Shown: one piece after another, positions 11,487 to 20,110 of the stretch
How the letters are laid out: each line of letters opens with the position of its first letter
Numbering within the stretch: the stretch's first letter is position 1
DNA from: Cyanobium sp. M30B3
GTDB taxonomy: Bacteria > Cyanobacteriota > Cyanobacteriia > PCC-6307 > Cyanobiaceae
Direction: 5' to 3'
NCBI GenBank assembly: GCA_018399015.1
Contig: CP073761.1
Location: 2,232,001 to 2,296,000, forward strand
DNA: 64,000 bases
The notes under the pieces: generated by a model
Told to the model about the DNA's origin: nothing
The model's database searches: none
What the model saw: only the letters and a program-made list of their open reading frames with translations
Translations under genes and position numbers: made by a program

Positions 11487-12493
11487 TGGCCGCCCGCAAC
11501 CTGCTCCGGTCCGAAGACCGCATCTACGTGGCCGGCCACCGCGGCATGGCCGGCAGCGCCATCTGCCGGGCCCTGCAGCGTGCTGGCTATGGTCAGATCC
11601 TCACGGCAACGCGCGCCGATCTCGATCTGCTCGATGGTCCGGCAGTGCAGCACTGGTTCGCCGAACATCAACCCACGGTGGTGGCCCTGGCGGCGGCCAA
11701 GGTGGGCGGCATTCAGGCCAACAACACCTACCCGGCGGATTTCCTGCTCGACAACCTCAAGATCCAGAACCATGTGATCGAGGCGGCCTGGCGCAGCGGC
11801 GTGCGCCGGCTACTGTTCCTTGGCAGCAGCTGCATCTATCCCAAGTTCGCCGCCCAGCCGATCCGGGAGGAGGCCCTGCTCACCGGCGCCCTCGAGCCCA
11901 CCAATGCGTGGTATGCCCTGGCCAAGATCAGTGGCATCAAGCTCTGCCAGGCCCTGCGCCTGCAGCACGGCTTTGATGCCATCAGCCTGATGCCCACCAA
12001 CCTCTACGGCCCGGGCGACAACTACCACCCCGAAAACAGCCACGTGCTGCCGGCCCTGATCCGCCGCTTCCAGGAGGCGGCGGACAGCGGCGCCGCCAGC
12101 GTGACCTGCTGGGGCACGGGCACACCGCTGCGCGAATTTCTGCACGCCGACGACCTGGGCGAGGCCTGTGTGTTCGCCCTGGAGCACTGGGATCCGTCGG
12201 CGAGCGGTGCCCCCTGCGACACCAAGGGCGCGCCACTGGCGTTTCTCAATGTGGGCACGGGGGTGGACCTGAGCATCCGCGAGCTGGCCGAGGCGGTGGC
12301 CGCCGCCACCGGCTTCGGGGGAGAGATCCTCTGGGACAGCAGCAAACCAGACGGCACCCCCAAAAAACAGCTGGACGTGAGCCGGCTGGTAGAGCTGGGT
12401 TGGCGGGCCCGCATCCCCCTGACCGAGGGACTGCAGCAAGCCGTTGCGGCCTTCCGCCAGGAGCGGGCAAGCGGCGTGATGAGGGCTGCATGA
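11486..12493 (+). CDS. fcl: GDP-L-fucose synthase
   Basis: A 335-residue SDR enzyme. AGHRGMAGSAICRALQRAGY binds NADP, LFLGSSCIYPKFAAQPIREE contains the catalytic Ser, and YALAKISGIKLCQALRLQ contains YxxxK. Other family motifs are PTNLYGPGDNYHPENSHVLP and WGTGTPLREFLHADDLGEA. It performs epimerisation and reduction of GDP-4-keto-6-deoxymannose to GDP-L-fucose. ATG 11486 overlaps the gmd stop (TGATG), so gmd-fcl form a two-gene operon feeding fucosyltransfer. A TTG at 11483 would add only one residue. Confidence 0.96.
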   Translation: MAARNLLRSEDRIYVAGHRGMAGSAICRALQRAGYGQILTATRADLDLLDGPAVQHWFAEHQPTVVALAAAKVGGIQANNTYPADFLLDNLKIQNHVIEAAWRSGVRRLLFLGSSCIYPKFAAQPIREEALLTGALEPTNAWYALAKISGIKLCQALRLQHGFDAISLMPTNLYGPGDNYHPENSHVLPALIRRFQEAADSGAASVTCWGTGTPLREFLHADDLGEACVFALEHWDPSASGAPCDTKGAPLAFLNVGTGVDLSIRELAEAVAAATGFGGEILWDSSKPDGTPKKQLDVSRLVELGWRARIPLTEGLQQAVAAFRQERASGVMRAA

Positions 12494-12774
12494 ATGCAGA
12501 CGACAAGGCTAAAGGATGAAGATTGCCCAGACCAACAAAGCCAATGCCAGACGATCCAGGAACCAGGAGGCGAGGGCAAGAAACAAGCTTTGGCGAGTTT
12601 GGCCTGATTTCCGACATACAACGCTCATCCCACTCCGCTGAATTGAGAAAGCGAAGATCCGCTGATTAACTCGGCCGACAAACCACTGCAATCCCAATAA
12701 AAACACTACTGAAAAGCCTAAAAGGACAGCAAAGGCGAACAAATTGCAGACGACTGGCCAAGAAAGAATAAGCT
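12494..12774. other. AT-rich gap between fcl and a sulfotransferase gene
   Basis: About 280 bases of clearly lower GC than the gmd-fcl side, marking the left edge of the AT-rich stretch. It holds a possible 77-codon frame on the minus strand (12509-12742) that would start with TTG and encode two hydrophobic segments (FAVLLGFSVVFLLGLQWFV and LASWFLDRLALALLVWAIF). There is no ATG or clear ribosome site, so I do not call it a gene. No terminator hairpin is evident. Confidence 0.4.
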
Positions 12775-13800
12775 TCAGTTGCGTTCATCGCTTTCGCATG
12801 CCTTGACGGCAGCCGCCAGTTTATTGTCGAGCTCCAAGATTCTTCTTTCTTGACAGGCTAGCAATTTAAGCAACAACATGTTGAGGGCATCTTGGTCGAT
12901 GACAAAGCCTGAATCAGATATGTCATCATATTGCAATGGCGGTTCGCCACATGACTCAAGAATACGATTCAACCCTTTCAGGTCTTCCGCAGAATCATTT
13001 CGAACCCACTCGATGTCTTCAGCAGTAGGAAGAAGGCTGTTCATCAATGATTCGGAACTGATGACAGGATGCAAATTCTGCGGACGGAAGCACCGCAGAA
13101 GCTTTGGAGGTGTAGGCGATGTTGACGCGTTGTTAAAAATCGCCCTCGCAAGCAGCTCTTCGGGCTTGAGTCTCTTGTTGGCTCGAGGCTTGGGACACGC
13201 ATGATTAATCCCTAGAACCGAAAAGAAGTCTCCAACAATATCATCACGACAGTCAAAGTTACGCAATCCGACATCCGGACCAAATGACACAAGCCACGGG
13301 CTTACATCAGCCATGAATCGGATAGGCCTCACCTTAAAGTACTCTCGGTAAGACTTCACCCTACCGCTGTAGGCTTTATTATTGATACCCCATTGCTCGT
13401 AAGCCGATCGCGACCACGACCCATGCTCTCTCACATAGCATATAATTTTAACCGTATATCCAAGCCCTTTGATAGCTGTCAATGCTGGAATGAATGAGTC
13501 GTGCCTTCCAAACATCCACTCATTGCTCCAAACCAAGACATTCGCCCCATCATCAGCAGTCAATTCACTCGAGAGAACATTAAAAACTTCATTTTGTTGC
13601 CTCAACGCATCAAGATCAAAAAGATCTACTGAGCCCTCGGGGTATTGCCATGAATATGTTTTCTGTCCATTTTCAAGCACCATGCCAAGATATCTAATCT
13701 TATGCTTTGCAAGGATTTGCTCATTCTCCGTGAGGGCCGCTTGAATGGAGGAAGTTCCGGTCTTACCAGCACCAATGTGCACAATCAGTGTTTTCGACAT
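12775..13800 (-). CDS. Sulfotransferase-like protein (ST1)
   Basis: A 341-residue protein of the bacterial P-loop sulfotransferase type. The 5'-phosphosulfate loop is HIGAGKTGTSSIQ at residues 7-19. The probable 3'-phosphate site is YVREHGSWSRSAYEQW, with an Arg and a downstream Ser spaced as in the family. Members transfer sulfate from PAPS to carbohydrates or other acceptors in the cytosol; the acceptor here is unknown. There is no signal peptide or membrane helix, and the C terminus ends in a charged coiled-coil-like helix. The gene is AT-rich compared with flanking core genes. It shares long matching blocks with the sulfotransferase at 17714-18820 (IRYLG, AYxQW, SGxVK, REWF/REYF), so the two are likely paralogs. 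Confidence 0.82.
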   Translation of the reverse strand: MSKTLIVHIGAGKTGTSSIQAALTENEQILAKHKIRYLGMVLENGQKTYSWQYPEGSVDLFDLDALRQQNEVFNVLSSELTADDGANVLVWSNEWMFGRHDSFIPALTAIKGLGYTVKIICYVREHGSWSRSAYEQWGINNKAYSGRVKSYREYFKVRPIRFMADVSPWLVSFGPDVGLRNFDCRDDIVGDFFSVLGINHACPKPRANKRLKPEELLARAIFNNASTSPTPPKLLRCFRPQNLHPVISSESLMNSLLPTAEDIEWVRNDSAEDLKGLNRILESCGEPPLQYDDISDSGFVIDQDALNMLLLKLLACQERRILELDNKLAAAVKACESDERN

Positions 13801-14752
13801 GATTCAATGCAGTGCAATGGGGTTAACTACAGGGATTATGATTAGTGCATGGACTTGAGCCTGGATCTCGAGACTTGGATACCAATTCCAGAAAGCGAAG
13901 AACATGGAATGAATGTCAGACATTTGCGGTTGCGGTTGCAACTCTTACAACCACAATGAAGCGAGGAGATTGACTTGTCAAGTGCTTTGTCCCATCGCAG
14001 ATAGAATGACAGATGGGTAACACCATGCAGCCAGGGAATGAACGCAGGCCTATTGCCTGGGCTATGCATCTCAGGGGCGCTGGGAAACGGCTGGTTTGGG
14101 TGCCTTAAACCCTCTAGCTGCCAGCACCCGCACTGGTTCAGCAGCAACGCGAACAGCTGGCGTGTGCTGGCGATGCAGCTGCGGTAAAATAAGCTCGCTA
14201 TGGTTGGCTGCTGAACTGACCAAGTCATGACTCGGAGCGAAGATGATTCAGTGCGCATTATGGTGTTCCAGTTTGTGAACTTGTCGCTCGTACAGGTGGT
14301 TTCAATCCCAGTTGTACTGTTGCGAACGGGGTGCATATGAGCTACTGAGATACGATGTCTCCTGAGAGCAACTGATCCCAACTCCGTGTCTCTTGAGGAT
14401 GAGGCGCAGCCAACCTTACAGCTCATCCTCAATAGTCTGCAAAAGCAACCGAGCAGGAGAGATGATGGGCGCTGTAAATGCCTAAAGTGCAATCCTGGTG
14501 CGCCTTCTGTGAAAGCTAATACGCTACAGACTGATCATCTCTGACCCGCTGCAGCGCGGCTAATCGGGTGCTTCCATGCAAGCTGAAGATTCAGATCCAA
14601 GATCGTCGACCATTGAACTTTTTCTCATGCATCAAGGCTTAAGCTAAGGACTACCCTAGGACCATCAACCAATGAATGCATTCAAGAGAATGAACCGGAA
14701 AAGGCCAGGGACATTCCATATTTGCAACACCAACTGCCAGAGCTGATCTGAA
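13801..14752. other. 952-base stretch without a recognised gene
   Basis: Moderate GC. The only long open frame is 13842-14492 on the minus strand (216 codons), whose translation is rich in Ser, Cys and Arg and matches no family I recognise. It could be chance, an antisense frame of a decayed gene, or a novel protein. The last ~100 bases should contain the promoter and leader of the plus-strand sulfotransferase starting at 14753. No insertion-sequence ends or tRNA were seen. Confidence 0.4.
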
Positions 14753-15829
14753 ATGACTGTAATCATCCATGCGGGCATGCACAAGACTGGAAGTAGTTCC
14801 ATTCAAAACCACTTCAACACAACTACTTACCCGAGCATAAAGTATGCAAGATGGAAAGAGCCTAATCATAGCGGCATGTATGCGCTTCTAACGAAAGACG
14901 ACCAATCATCTCGGGAGCATTTTGCATTCAAACAGCGCGGCGAGAAGTTCCTCGAGCAATTACCAATGATGAGGTCACAGTGGCGTGAGTCATTGATCGA
15001 AGACCTCGAGACATTAGGAGATAGAAGACTGCTTTTTTCGGCCGAGCTGATATCAGCTCCACCTGGCAGGCCCTGGCTCGAGAGATTTGCTACGTTCTTG
15101 CGTCAATACACTGACTCAATCGAAGCAATTGCCTATGTGAGATCGCCGAGGTCTTATGCAGTAAGTACATTCCAGCAGCAATTGAAAGGCCCCAACTATC
15201 GCGAACTGAAGCTAGAGTTTCTCTGGCCAAAATACAGAGAAAGGTTTTCACAGCTTGATGACATAGTTGGTCGTTCTTCAGTAACCCTTAGACATTTTTC
15301 TCCTCAAGTGCTGCTTGGGGGAGATGTAGTACAGGACTTTGCAAATATTATTGGCATAACACTGCAGAGCTATTCTCGTCATCAATTAAACACAACATTA
15401 AGTGCCGAGTCAACTGCATTATTGTATGTACAACGACGTCTCGGTCAAGGCTTCGTAGGTGGATTTGATGGAGCCTTTAGAGTGAACAGGATCTTTCTAG
15501 ATTATTTGCGTCCTATCGGGAATGGCAAGCTATATTTCGATGACAGGGCTTGGGACGATGTTGAAAATTTCAATAGACCCGACCAAGCCTGGATGGAAGG
15601 CAGGTTAGGGCAAGATTTAGCTGAACATCCGCCTGCTGACGTGATTAGTATCTCGTCAGAGCAAGAACTCTTTGATGTAGCAGTTGCGAACCAAGATGCA
15701 CTTTATGCTGCGGTTCCTGAGGAAGTGCACTGCAACCATCACGACCCACTGAAACGGATAACCCTCACTTTGGATGCATTGCAACAGCACTGTCTACAGT
15801 CTATAAAGCAGACAAGGCAGGCGTCCTAG
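14753..15829 (+). CDS. Sulfotransferase-like protein (ST2)
   Basis: 358 residues. The N-terminal P-loop HAGMHKTGSSSIQ (residues 6-18) is the 5'-phosphosulfate site, and a YVRSPRSYAVSTFQQQL segment near residue 130 provides the Arg/Ser 3'-phosphate site. The family uses PAPS to sulfate small molecules or glycans. It is the only one of the four sulfotransferase-like genes here on the plus strand and is flanked by long gaps, so it is probably its own transcription unit. AT-rich with no leader or membrane helix. Sequence outside the motifs differs from the other three, so it probably has a different acceptor. Confidence 0.82.
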   Translation: MTVIIHAGMHKTGSSSIQNHFNTTTYPSIKYARWKEPNHSGMYALLTKDDQSSREHFAFKQRGEKFLEQLPMMRSQWRESLIEDLETLGDRRLLFSAELISAPPGRPWLERFATFLRQYTDSIEAIAYVRSPRSYAVSTFQQQLKGPNYRELKLEFLWPKYRERFSQLDDIVGRSSVTLRHFSPQVLLGGDVVQDFANIIGITLQSYSRHQLNTTLSAESTALLYVQRRLGQGFVGGFDGAFRVNRIFLDYLRPIGNGKLYFDDRAWDDVENFNRPDQAWMEGRLGQDLAEHPPADVISISSEQELFDVAVANQDALYAAVPEEVHCNHHDPLKRITLTLDALQQHCLQSIKQTRQAS

Positions 15830-15941
15830 ACAGCATTGTACTCAAGCCCAGAGATTAATCACAGACAGCTCTTTTGTTAGCAGGATGAGCAAGCAAGCTT
15901 TACTTCGCTCGCAAACAGATCCATCTATATATTTACAAGAA

Positions 15942-17015
15942 TTATTCTATTTCGTGACATAACTTTTCATTTTTTTTCAGCATTGAAGTTTTGTTGATCC
16001 AGATAGACGCAACAAGTTCGGAAAGCTCAATCTCATAGTCTTCATAAATGATGTCGCCATTTACAGGTCTTTCAGCTACAGACTTAGGCCTTGACCATAG
16101 CTCTTGCCCCGAATCTGGAAAGAATTCCTCTCGAATATAGCGAATTGATGGTTCATAGTACTTGTCGAATGCTTGCAAGCATTGAACAGACGGCAAGTAA
16201 CGGGGTGCATGCTGGAAATAGCTAGCAACAAACTTGTTGAGATTGGTACGTATGGGATTCACACGTAAACCCAAATGTGTGGGTATCTTTTTGTTTAACA
16301 ACAGCATGAGCCTCAGCGCGGGCAAAGACAGAGATTCATTCGCCTTTGCAGGACGAGAAAGTGAACTGGTTTTGAGATCATTTCCTTTAAAGAAATCAGT
16401 GACAACATCACCTCCATAGAGTTTGGCGCGATCGTACAGTCGCACATCTAATTGATGTCTTGGGACGACCGAGAGCCAGCGTTGAATAATCTTCTTGTGA
16501 TTACAATTATTTTCATATCTTGCTGGGTCAATGAGTAGACTTGACGGAGTGGCTCCATTTTTTATCCGAGTACTAAATGAGGCATACGCCGTATAAGCTG
16601 GATCCCTAAGATAGATAACAACATTGATATCATCGTAATAATGCCGAAGAAATGTCCAGAGATTAGCAACTTCACTGCCGGAAGTGAGCCGTGACTGGAA
16701 ATGCTCCGAAGAAATAATCCATTTTTTATAGTCGGTGTCGCGAAGCTGGCTGATCCATTTTTGTTTGGTAACACGCTTAAACTTCAGTTTTTCTTCTTTG
16801 TCGTTGCAAAGACCCATATTTTTATCGAAGCGGTCCTGTTTGTTGGCTGCTTGAAAGACATAAGCAGCACTCCTATGATTAAAACGGCCGAATATATCGG
16901 GAACGTAGATGGAGTGCTCTGCTAGTGTCGCTCGATTTATCGCCAGAGCCTCCTGAATGGCAGTAGTTCCCGTTTTTTCCGTTCCAATATGCAAGACAAG
17001 ATTTGGCTTTCTCAT
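15942..17015 (-). CDS. Sulfotransferase-like protein (ST3)
   Basis: 357 residues. HIGTEKTGTTAIQ at residues 9-21 is a near-consensus PAPS 5'-phosphosulfate loop, and YLRDPAYTAYASFSTRI near residue 135 is the 3'-phosphate motif. WIISSEHFQSRL before it is typical of this bacterial family. A cytosolic carbohydrate sulfotransferase is the most likely role, but the acceptor is unknown. The gene is AT-rich and lysine-rich at the 3' end (TSMLKKNEKLCHEIE), clearly unlike the GC-rich core genes and suggesting acquisition by transfer. It is convergent with ST2, with about 110 AT-rich bases between the stops. Confidence 0.82.
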   Translation of the reverse strand: MRKPNLVLHIGTEKTGTTAIQEALAINRATLAEHSIYVPDIFGRFNHRSAAYVFQAANKQDRFDKNMGLCNDKEEKLKFKRVTKQKWISQLRDTDYKKWIISSEHFQSRLTSGSEVANLWTFLRHYYDDINVVIYLRDPAYTAYASFSTRIKNGATPSSLLIDPARYENNCNHKKIIQRWLSVVPRHQLDVRLYDRAKLYGGDVVTDFFKGNDLKTSSLSRPAKANESLSLPALRLMLLLNKKIPTHLGLRVNPIRTNLNKFVASYFQHAPRYLPSVQCLQAFDKYYEPSIRYIREEFFPDSGQELWSRPKSVAERPVNGDIIYEDYEIELSELVASIWINKTSMLKKNEKLCHEIE

Positions 17016-17713
17016 AGACTCCAGAAAAGAAAGTGATGCTATCGCACTTTGTAGAGTGATTATTTATTTAGACGATGCCTTTAAGTCTTGATTCATAAAT
17101 AATACAGAGCTTTGCTGGCAATGGCAAGACTCACACTTGGAGTAAAGGGCAAGAGCTTGGGAGAAGGGGGATGGAACTGCATCAGGATTGATTGGCAGCG
17201 AAGACGTCATGAACGAGTCGAAGAATACTTGACGCCACGAACTGGACAATGACGACACTATGCTCAATGGCGCTGATGCCGAGCAATGCTAGAGCGACTG
17301 GTAGACTTGAACACAGAGCGCCATGGCAAGAGGAACAAGCATCCTGCGGGGAAGTCTTCAAGGAGATTAGCTGCTGAAATCGATCGATCAGAAGAGGGTA
17401 GCTGCGGCAGCAGTCCCTGGCCGAGGGGCACAGGGGAGGAGGGAAGATCGGATGAGAAGTCAACGCTGGCAAGCATCACTGAAACTGGGATCAATTCATC
17501 GATATACTGCGACCCTCACCTAATCATTATCGGATAGCAGAGCACCACGTCGGCAAGTTGTGTGGTCTGCAGCATCTGGATTCGCTCATGAGCCTTGATT
17601 GCAAACTGGTCATCAAAATCAATCACAACGGTGTCGTGAGGAGGCGATGATCGAACGCAAATCACTCTGCCAATAGAGGTACTGGTCGGGTGAGACCTTG
17701 ATGATCAGGAAGC
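17016..17713. other. Gap between ST3 and ST4 with likely gene debris
   Basis: About 700 bases with no intact gene. On the minus strand a reading of about 60 codons (about 17700 down to a TGA at 17516) looks protein-like if one frameshift near 17640 is allowed: SPDQYLYWQSDLRSIIASS continues into DTVVIDFDDQFAIKAHERIQ and then LADVVLCYPIM. The rest (17016-17500) contains only short frames of unconvincing composition on both strands. This looks like remains of an older gene inside the AT-rich stretch. Confidence 0.45.
17516..17700 (-). pseudogene. Possible frameshifted coding remnant
   Basis: Two adjoining minus-strand frames join across roughly 17640 to give a coherent hydrophilic-hydrophobic pattern (YLYWQSDLRSIIASS, then VVIDFDDQFAIKAHERIQML and ADVVLCYPIMI) before a TGA. 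The first frame stops soon after the junction. There is no start codon and the fragment is too short to assign; its place between two sulfotransferase genes suggests it came from a surface-polysaccharide gene. Called only because both frames read like protein on the same side of one indel. Confidence 0.3.
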
Positions 17714-18820
17714 TTATGGACAATCAGGAGGAGTGCCTGGGTGCGCGCTGCTTTCCAGTTGCTGTACTCTCTTTGAAAGTTGATTCAAGCGTGCATTTTG
17801 GCTCTGGCATATATCAAGAAGAATGCTTATCAGCTCGAGAGTCCGTGTGTCTTCATCTACTATGTAGCTATCTAGATCTATAAGGTTTTTCGGCGGAATA
17901 AGCGGCTTTTGCTTCGCGTCTAAAAAACGAATATTAGCATAACCATTGCTGCTCAATAACTCATTGATCTTTTGCGCTTGCTTGTCACAGTGAGTTGCAA
18001 ACTCTTGCTGAATCCATTCCATATCAATGAATGGTTTCATTCTATCCTCTAATAGTGTATTGATTGCATTCGAAGCCAAAGATTTTTCTGCAAATACAAA
18101 TCGAGAAGGAGGACTCCTGCCATCTTGAAGTCTCTGATAGAGAAAACGCGCAATCAACGCCATAGAGTCGTCACTCTCGTTTGTCCTAGTATTATCAAGA
18201 GCAACGCATAGTGATGAGGGCAGATTAACTTCTCTGAACAAATCTCCAAGTCTTGATGTTGGACTGTCTAGTTGGTGGATGACCAGCCTATGCGTATAAG
18301 GAGAATCAAGCCACCGACTTAACTCTTCTGCATATCCAGGAGGCTTAGAATAGAACCACTCACGCACATTTTTGACACCCCCTGAGTTGGTTTTATCTTT
18401 TAGTGCCCATTGTTGATATGCAGAAAAGAACCACTCGTGAGGCCTGCGGATCACCAATAGGACAACTATATTTATACCATGGCTGCTAAGCGTCCTGATG
18501 GCAGGCTCAATGAAGGAATAAGTTCCAAATATGCTCTCATTGGAAAGCAGAAGATCTTTGCCAGTATTACGCTCAAACGTCTCAAGAATAATGCTGGTAA
18601 ATTGATCTATTGGGTCCCGAGAACCTAGCCAGCTGTGCCACCCTCCAGTGCGCTGCCAATCATGCTTTCTCGCATTGGAGGCATACTCAAGGTTGAGTCC
18701 GAGATACCTGATTCCATTTTCCTCAAGCTCACTTGAACGTTCTCTTAACACATGCTGAATACTGGACGAGGCACATTTAGCCATTCCAATATGCACAAAA
18801 AGATTGCTTGGCAGTTTCAT
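17714..18820 (-). CDS. Sulfotransferase-like protein (ST4), divergent P-loop
   Basis: 368 residues. The P-loop position reads HIGMAKCASSSIQ (residues 10-22), keeping the Lys but replacing the usual Thr-Gly after it with Cys-Ala, as some sulfotransferases do. The 3'-phosphate motif is VIRRPHEWFFSAYQQW. Matching blocks with ST1 (IRYLGLNLEY; AYQQWALKDKTNSGGVKNVR) indicate a common origin with the gene at 12775-13800. The C terminus forms a probable coiled coil (LNQLSKRVQQLESS). The start ATG directly follows the TAG of the GT4 gene (18820/18821), so it is co-transcribed with the two glycosyltransferases upstream. This links sulfation to glycan assembly. Confidence 0.8.
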   Translation of the reverse strand: MKLPSNLFVHIGMAKCASSSIQHVLRERSSELEENGIRYLGLNLEYASNARKHDWQRTGGWHSWLGSRDPIDQFTSIILETFERNTGKDLLLSNESIFGTYSFIEPAIRTLSSHGINIVVLLVIRRPHEWFFSAYQQWALKDKTNSGGVKNVREWFYSKPPGYAEELSRWLDSPYTHRLVIHQLDSPTSRLGDLFREVNLPSSLCVALDNTRTNESDDSMALIARFLYQRLQDGRSPPSRFVFAEKSLASNAINTLLEDRMKPFIDMEWIQQEFATHCDKQAQKINELLSSNGYANIRFLDAKQKPLIPPKNLIDLDSYIVDEDTRTLELISILLDICQSQNARLNQLSKRVQQLESSAHPGTPPDCP

Positions 18821-20110
18821 CTAAGCAGCTGAAGAATTTACAGCAAGATCTAGTTTTTCGCGGTCTACCAGAAGAGAGTAGATTTTCTTGTGGGATAATG
18901 CACAGGCTTTGGCAGTAAATGGGCGGGGTATCTGATTCGATAGAGCCTGATGAAGGGATGAGTTTCGGATCGCTTTTTCGATGAGCATTGCCAGTGAGGT
19001 TTCACTCCCTGTCGTGAACGTCAGTCCACCACGGCCATCAATCTTCTCAGCAGTGCCGCCAATATCGCTGCCAATCACCGGCCGGCCGTAAAACAAGGCT
19101 TCTTGAATCACAACTGGTGAATTTTCCCACCAAATTGAAGGAACGACAACCCAGTCATTCTCTTGCATCAGCGTTTCCAGCTCCGTCTGCCGATAAGTGC
19201 CTCGCAAAACCACTCGATCGCGTACCTTCCCATGTAGGAAGTTGAATTCATCCTGGAACTCCTGTGGCTGCTGCTCCAAATTAGCACCATAGATATTGAC
19301 AAGAAAATCCTTAATTCCCCGATCTTGGAGTAGGGATACCGCTTTAAGTAACACCAATGGACCCTTGTAGAGGTTTAGCTGGCCAAAATAACCAAAGCGG
19401 TTTAGATCAGCCGAATAGCTAGTGGAAATCTGCTCCCGCCTACTCAAGTTAAACTGAGGAGGCAAACCATTTTCGAGCAACACAAACTGTCGATGGTCAA
19501 TCCCGCAGCAGCGGTAGCGATCAATCAGGAATTGACTGGGACTGATTAAGGCATCGCAACTCTCAAGGATTGTCTTAATGTAATGGTGCCTCAAAAAGAA
19601 ATCAGCAGTATTCCAGTCTGGGTAGCACATTGAGCAAGCCAGAGGAGTAGAGCGCTCGCATAACTTATGTTGATGCGTGGTGACCATTTGACCATTATGT
19701 CGACAGAGAGCGAGATATTCATGCAAGGTCACGAGAACACGCGCATTTGGACAAATGCTCTGTAGCAGAGGGATGATATCAATTCCGAAATGCACATAGT
19801 GCTGCAGATGAATCACATCGGGTCGGATGTGATCAAGAAGTCGTTGCAGACTTCGCTTCATGCTCGGGATATGGGAATTACTGAAGCGAAGCCAGTCGCA
19901 ACTGGTACCAATCAAGTACTCACGATCACTACCGTCAACACTGCGCAGCTCAGCATGGGCCAGTACTCCCTTACTGGTGTGCACTGCAGCCAGGATCCAA
20001 GCTTGAATTTCAATGTGGCTTTGCAGCTCACGGAACAAGGAGAACGCCGCATTCTCGGCACCTCCTATGGAAAACTGTTCGTGGCCATGAATCAGGAAGA
20101 GCACTCTCAC
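18821..20110 (-). CDS. Glycosyltransferase family 4
   Basis: 429 residues with the GT-B fold pattern. The N-terminal MRVLFLIHGHEQFSIGGAEN holds the acceptor-side Gly-Gly-Ala-Glu loop, and a central DVIHLQHYVHFG follows. The C-terminal donor domain contains FGYFGQLNLYKGPLVLLKA and VVPSIWWENSPVVIQEALF with the E-x7-E type motif, then GRPVIGSDIGGTAEKI. It transfers a sugar from an NDP-sugar to a growing glycan; the sugar cannot be predicted. A short Cys cluster (CERSTPLACSMCYP near residue 160) occurs in several polysaccharide GT4 enzymes. It overlaps the upstream GT2 gene by four bases (20107-20110) and abuts ST4, so the three form an operon. Confidence 0.9.
   Translation of the reverse strand: MRVLFLIHGHEQFSIGGAENAAFSLFRELQSHIEIQAWILAAVHTSKGVLAHAELRSVDGSDREYLIGTSCDWLRFSNSHIPSMKRSLQRLLDHIRPDVIHLQHYVHFGIDIIPLLQSICPNARVLVTLHEYLALCRHNGQMVTTHQHKLCERSTPLACSMCYPDWNTADFFLRHHYIKTILESCDALISPSQFLIDRYRCCGIDHRQFVLLENGLPPQFNLSRREQISTSYSADLNRFGYFGQLNLYKGPLVLLKAVSLLQDRGIKDFLVNIYGANLEQQPQEFQDEFNFLHGKVRDRVVLRGTYRQTELETLMQENDWVVVPSIWWENSPVVIQEALFYGRPVIGSDIGGTAEKIDGRGGLTFTTGSETSLAMLIEKAIRNSSLHQALSNQIPRPFTAKACALSHKKIYSLLVDREKLDLAVNSSAA

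Noticed and set aside
12509-12742. 77-codon membrane-protein-like frame
   Set aside because: It begins only at TTG, without a ribosome site or family match; kept as a note in the gap entry.
14290-14320. TTTCAATCCC word reminiscent of CRISPR repeat ends
   Set aside because: It occurs singly, with no regularly spaced repeats nearby.
15830-15941. Terminator between convergent ST2 and ST3
   Set aside because: The region is AT-rich but I could not find a stable stem with a T run.
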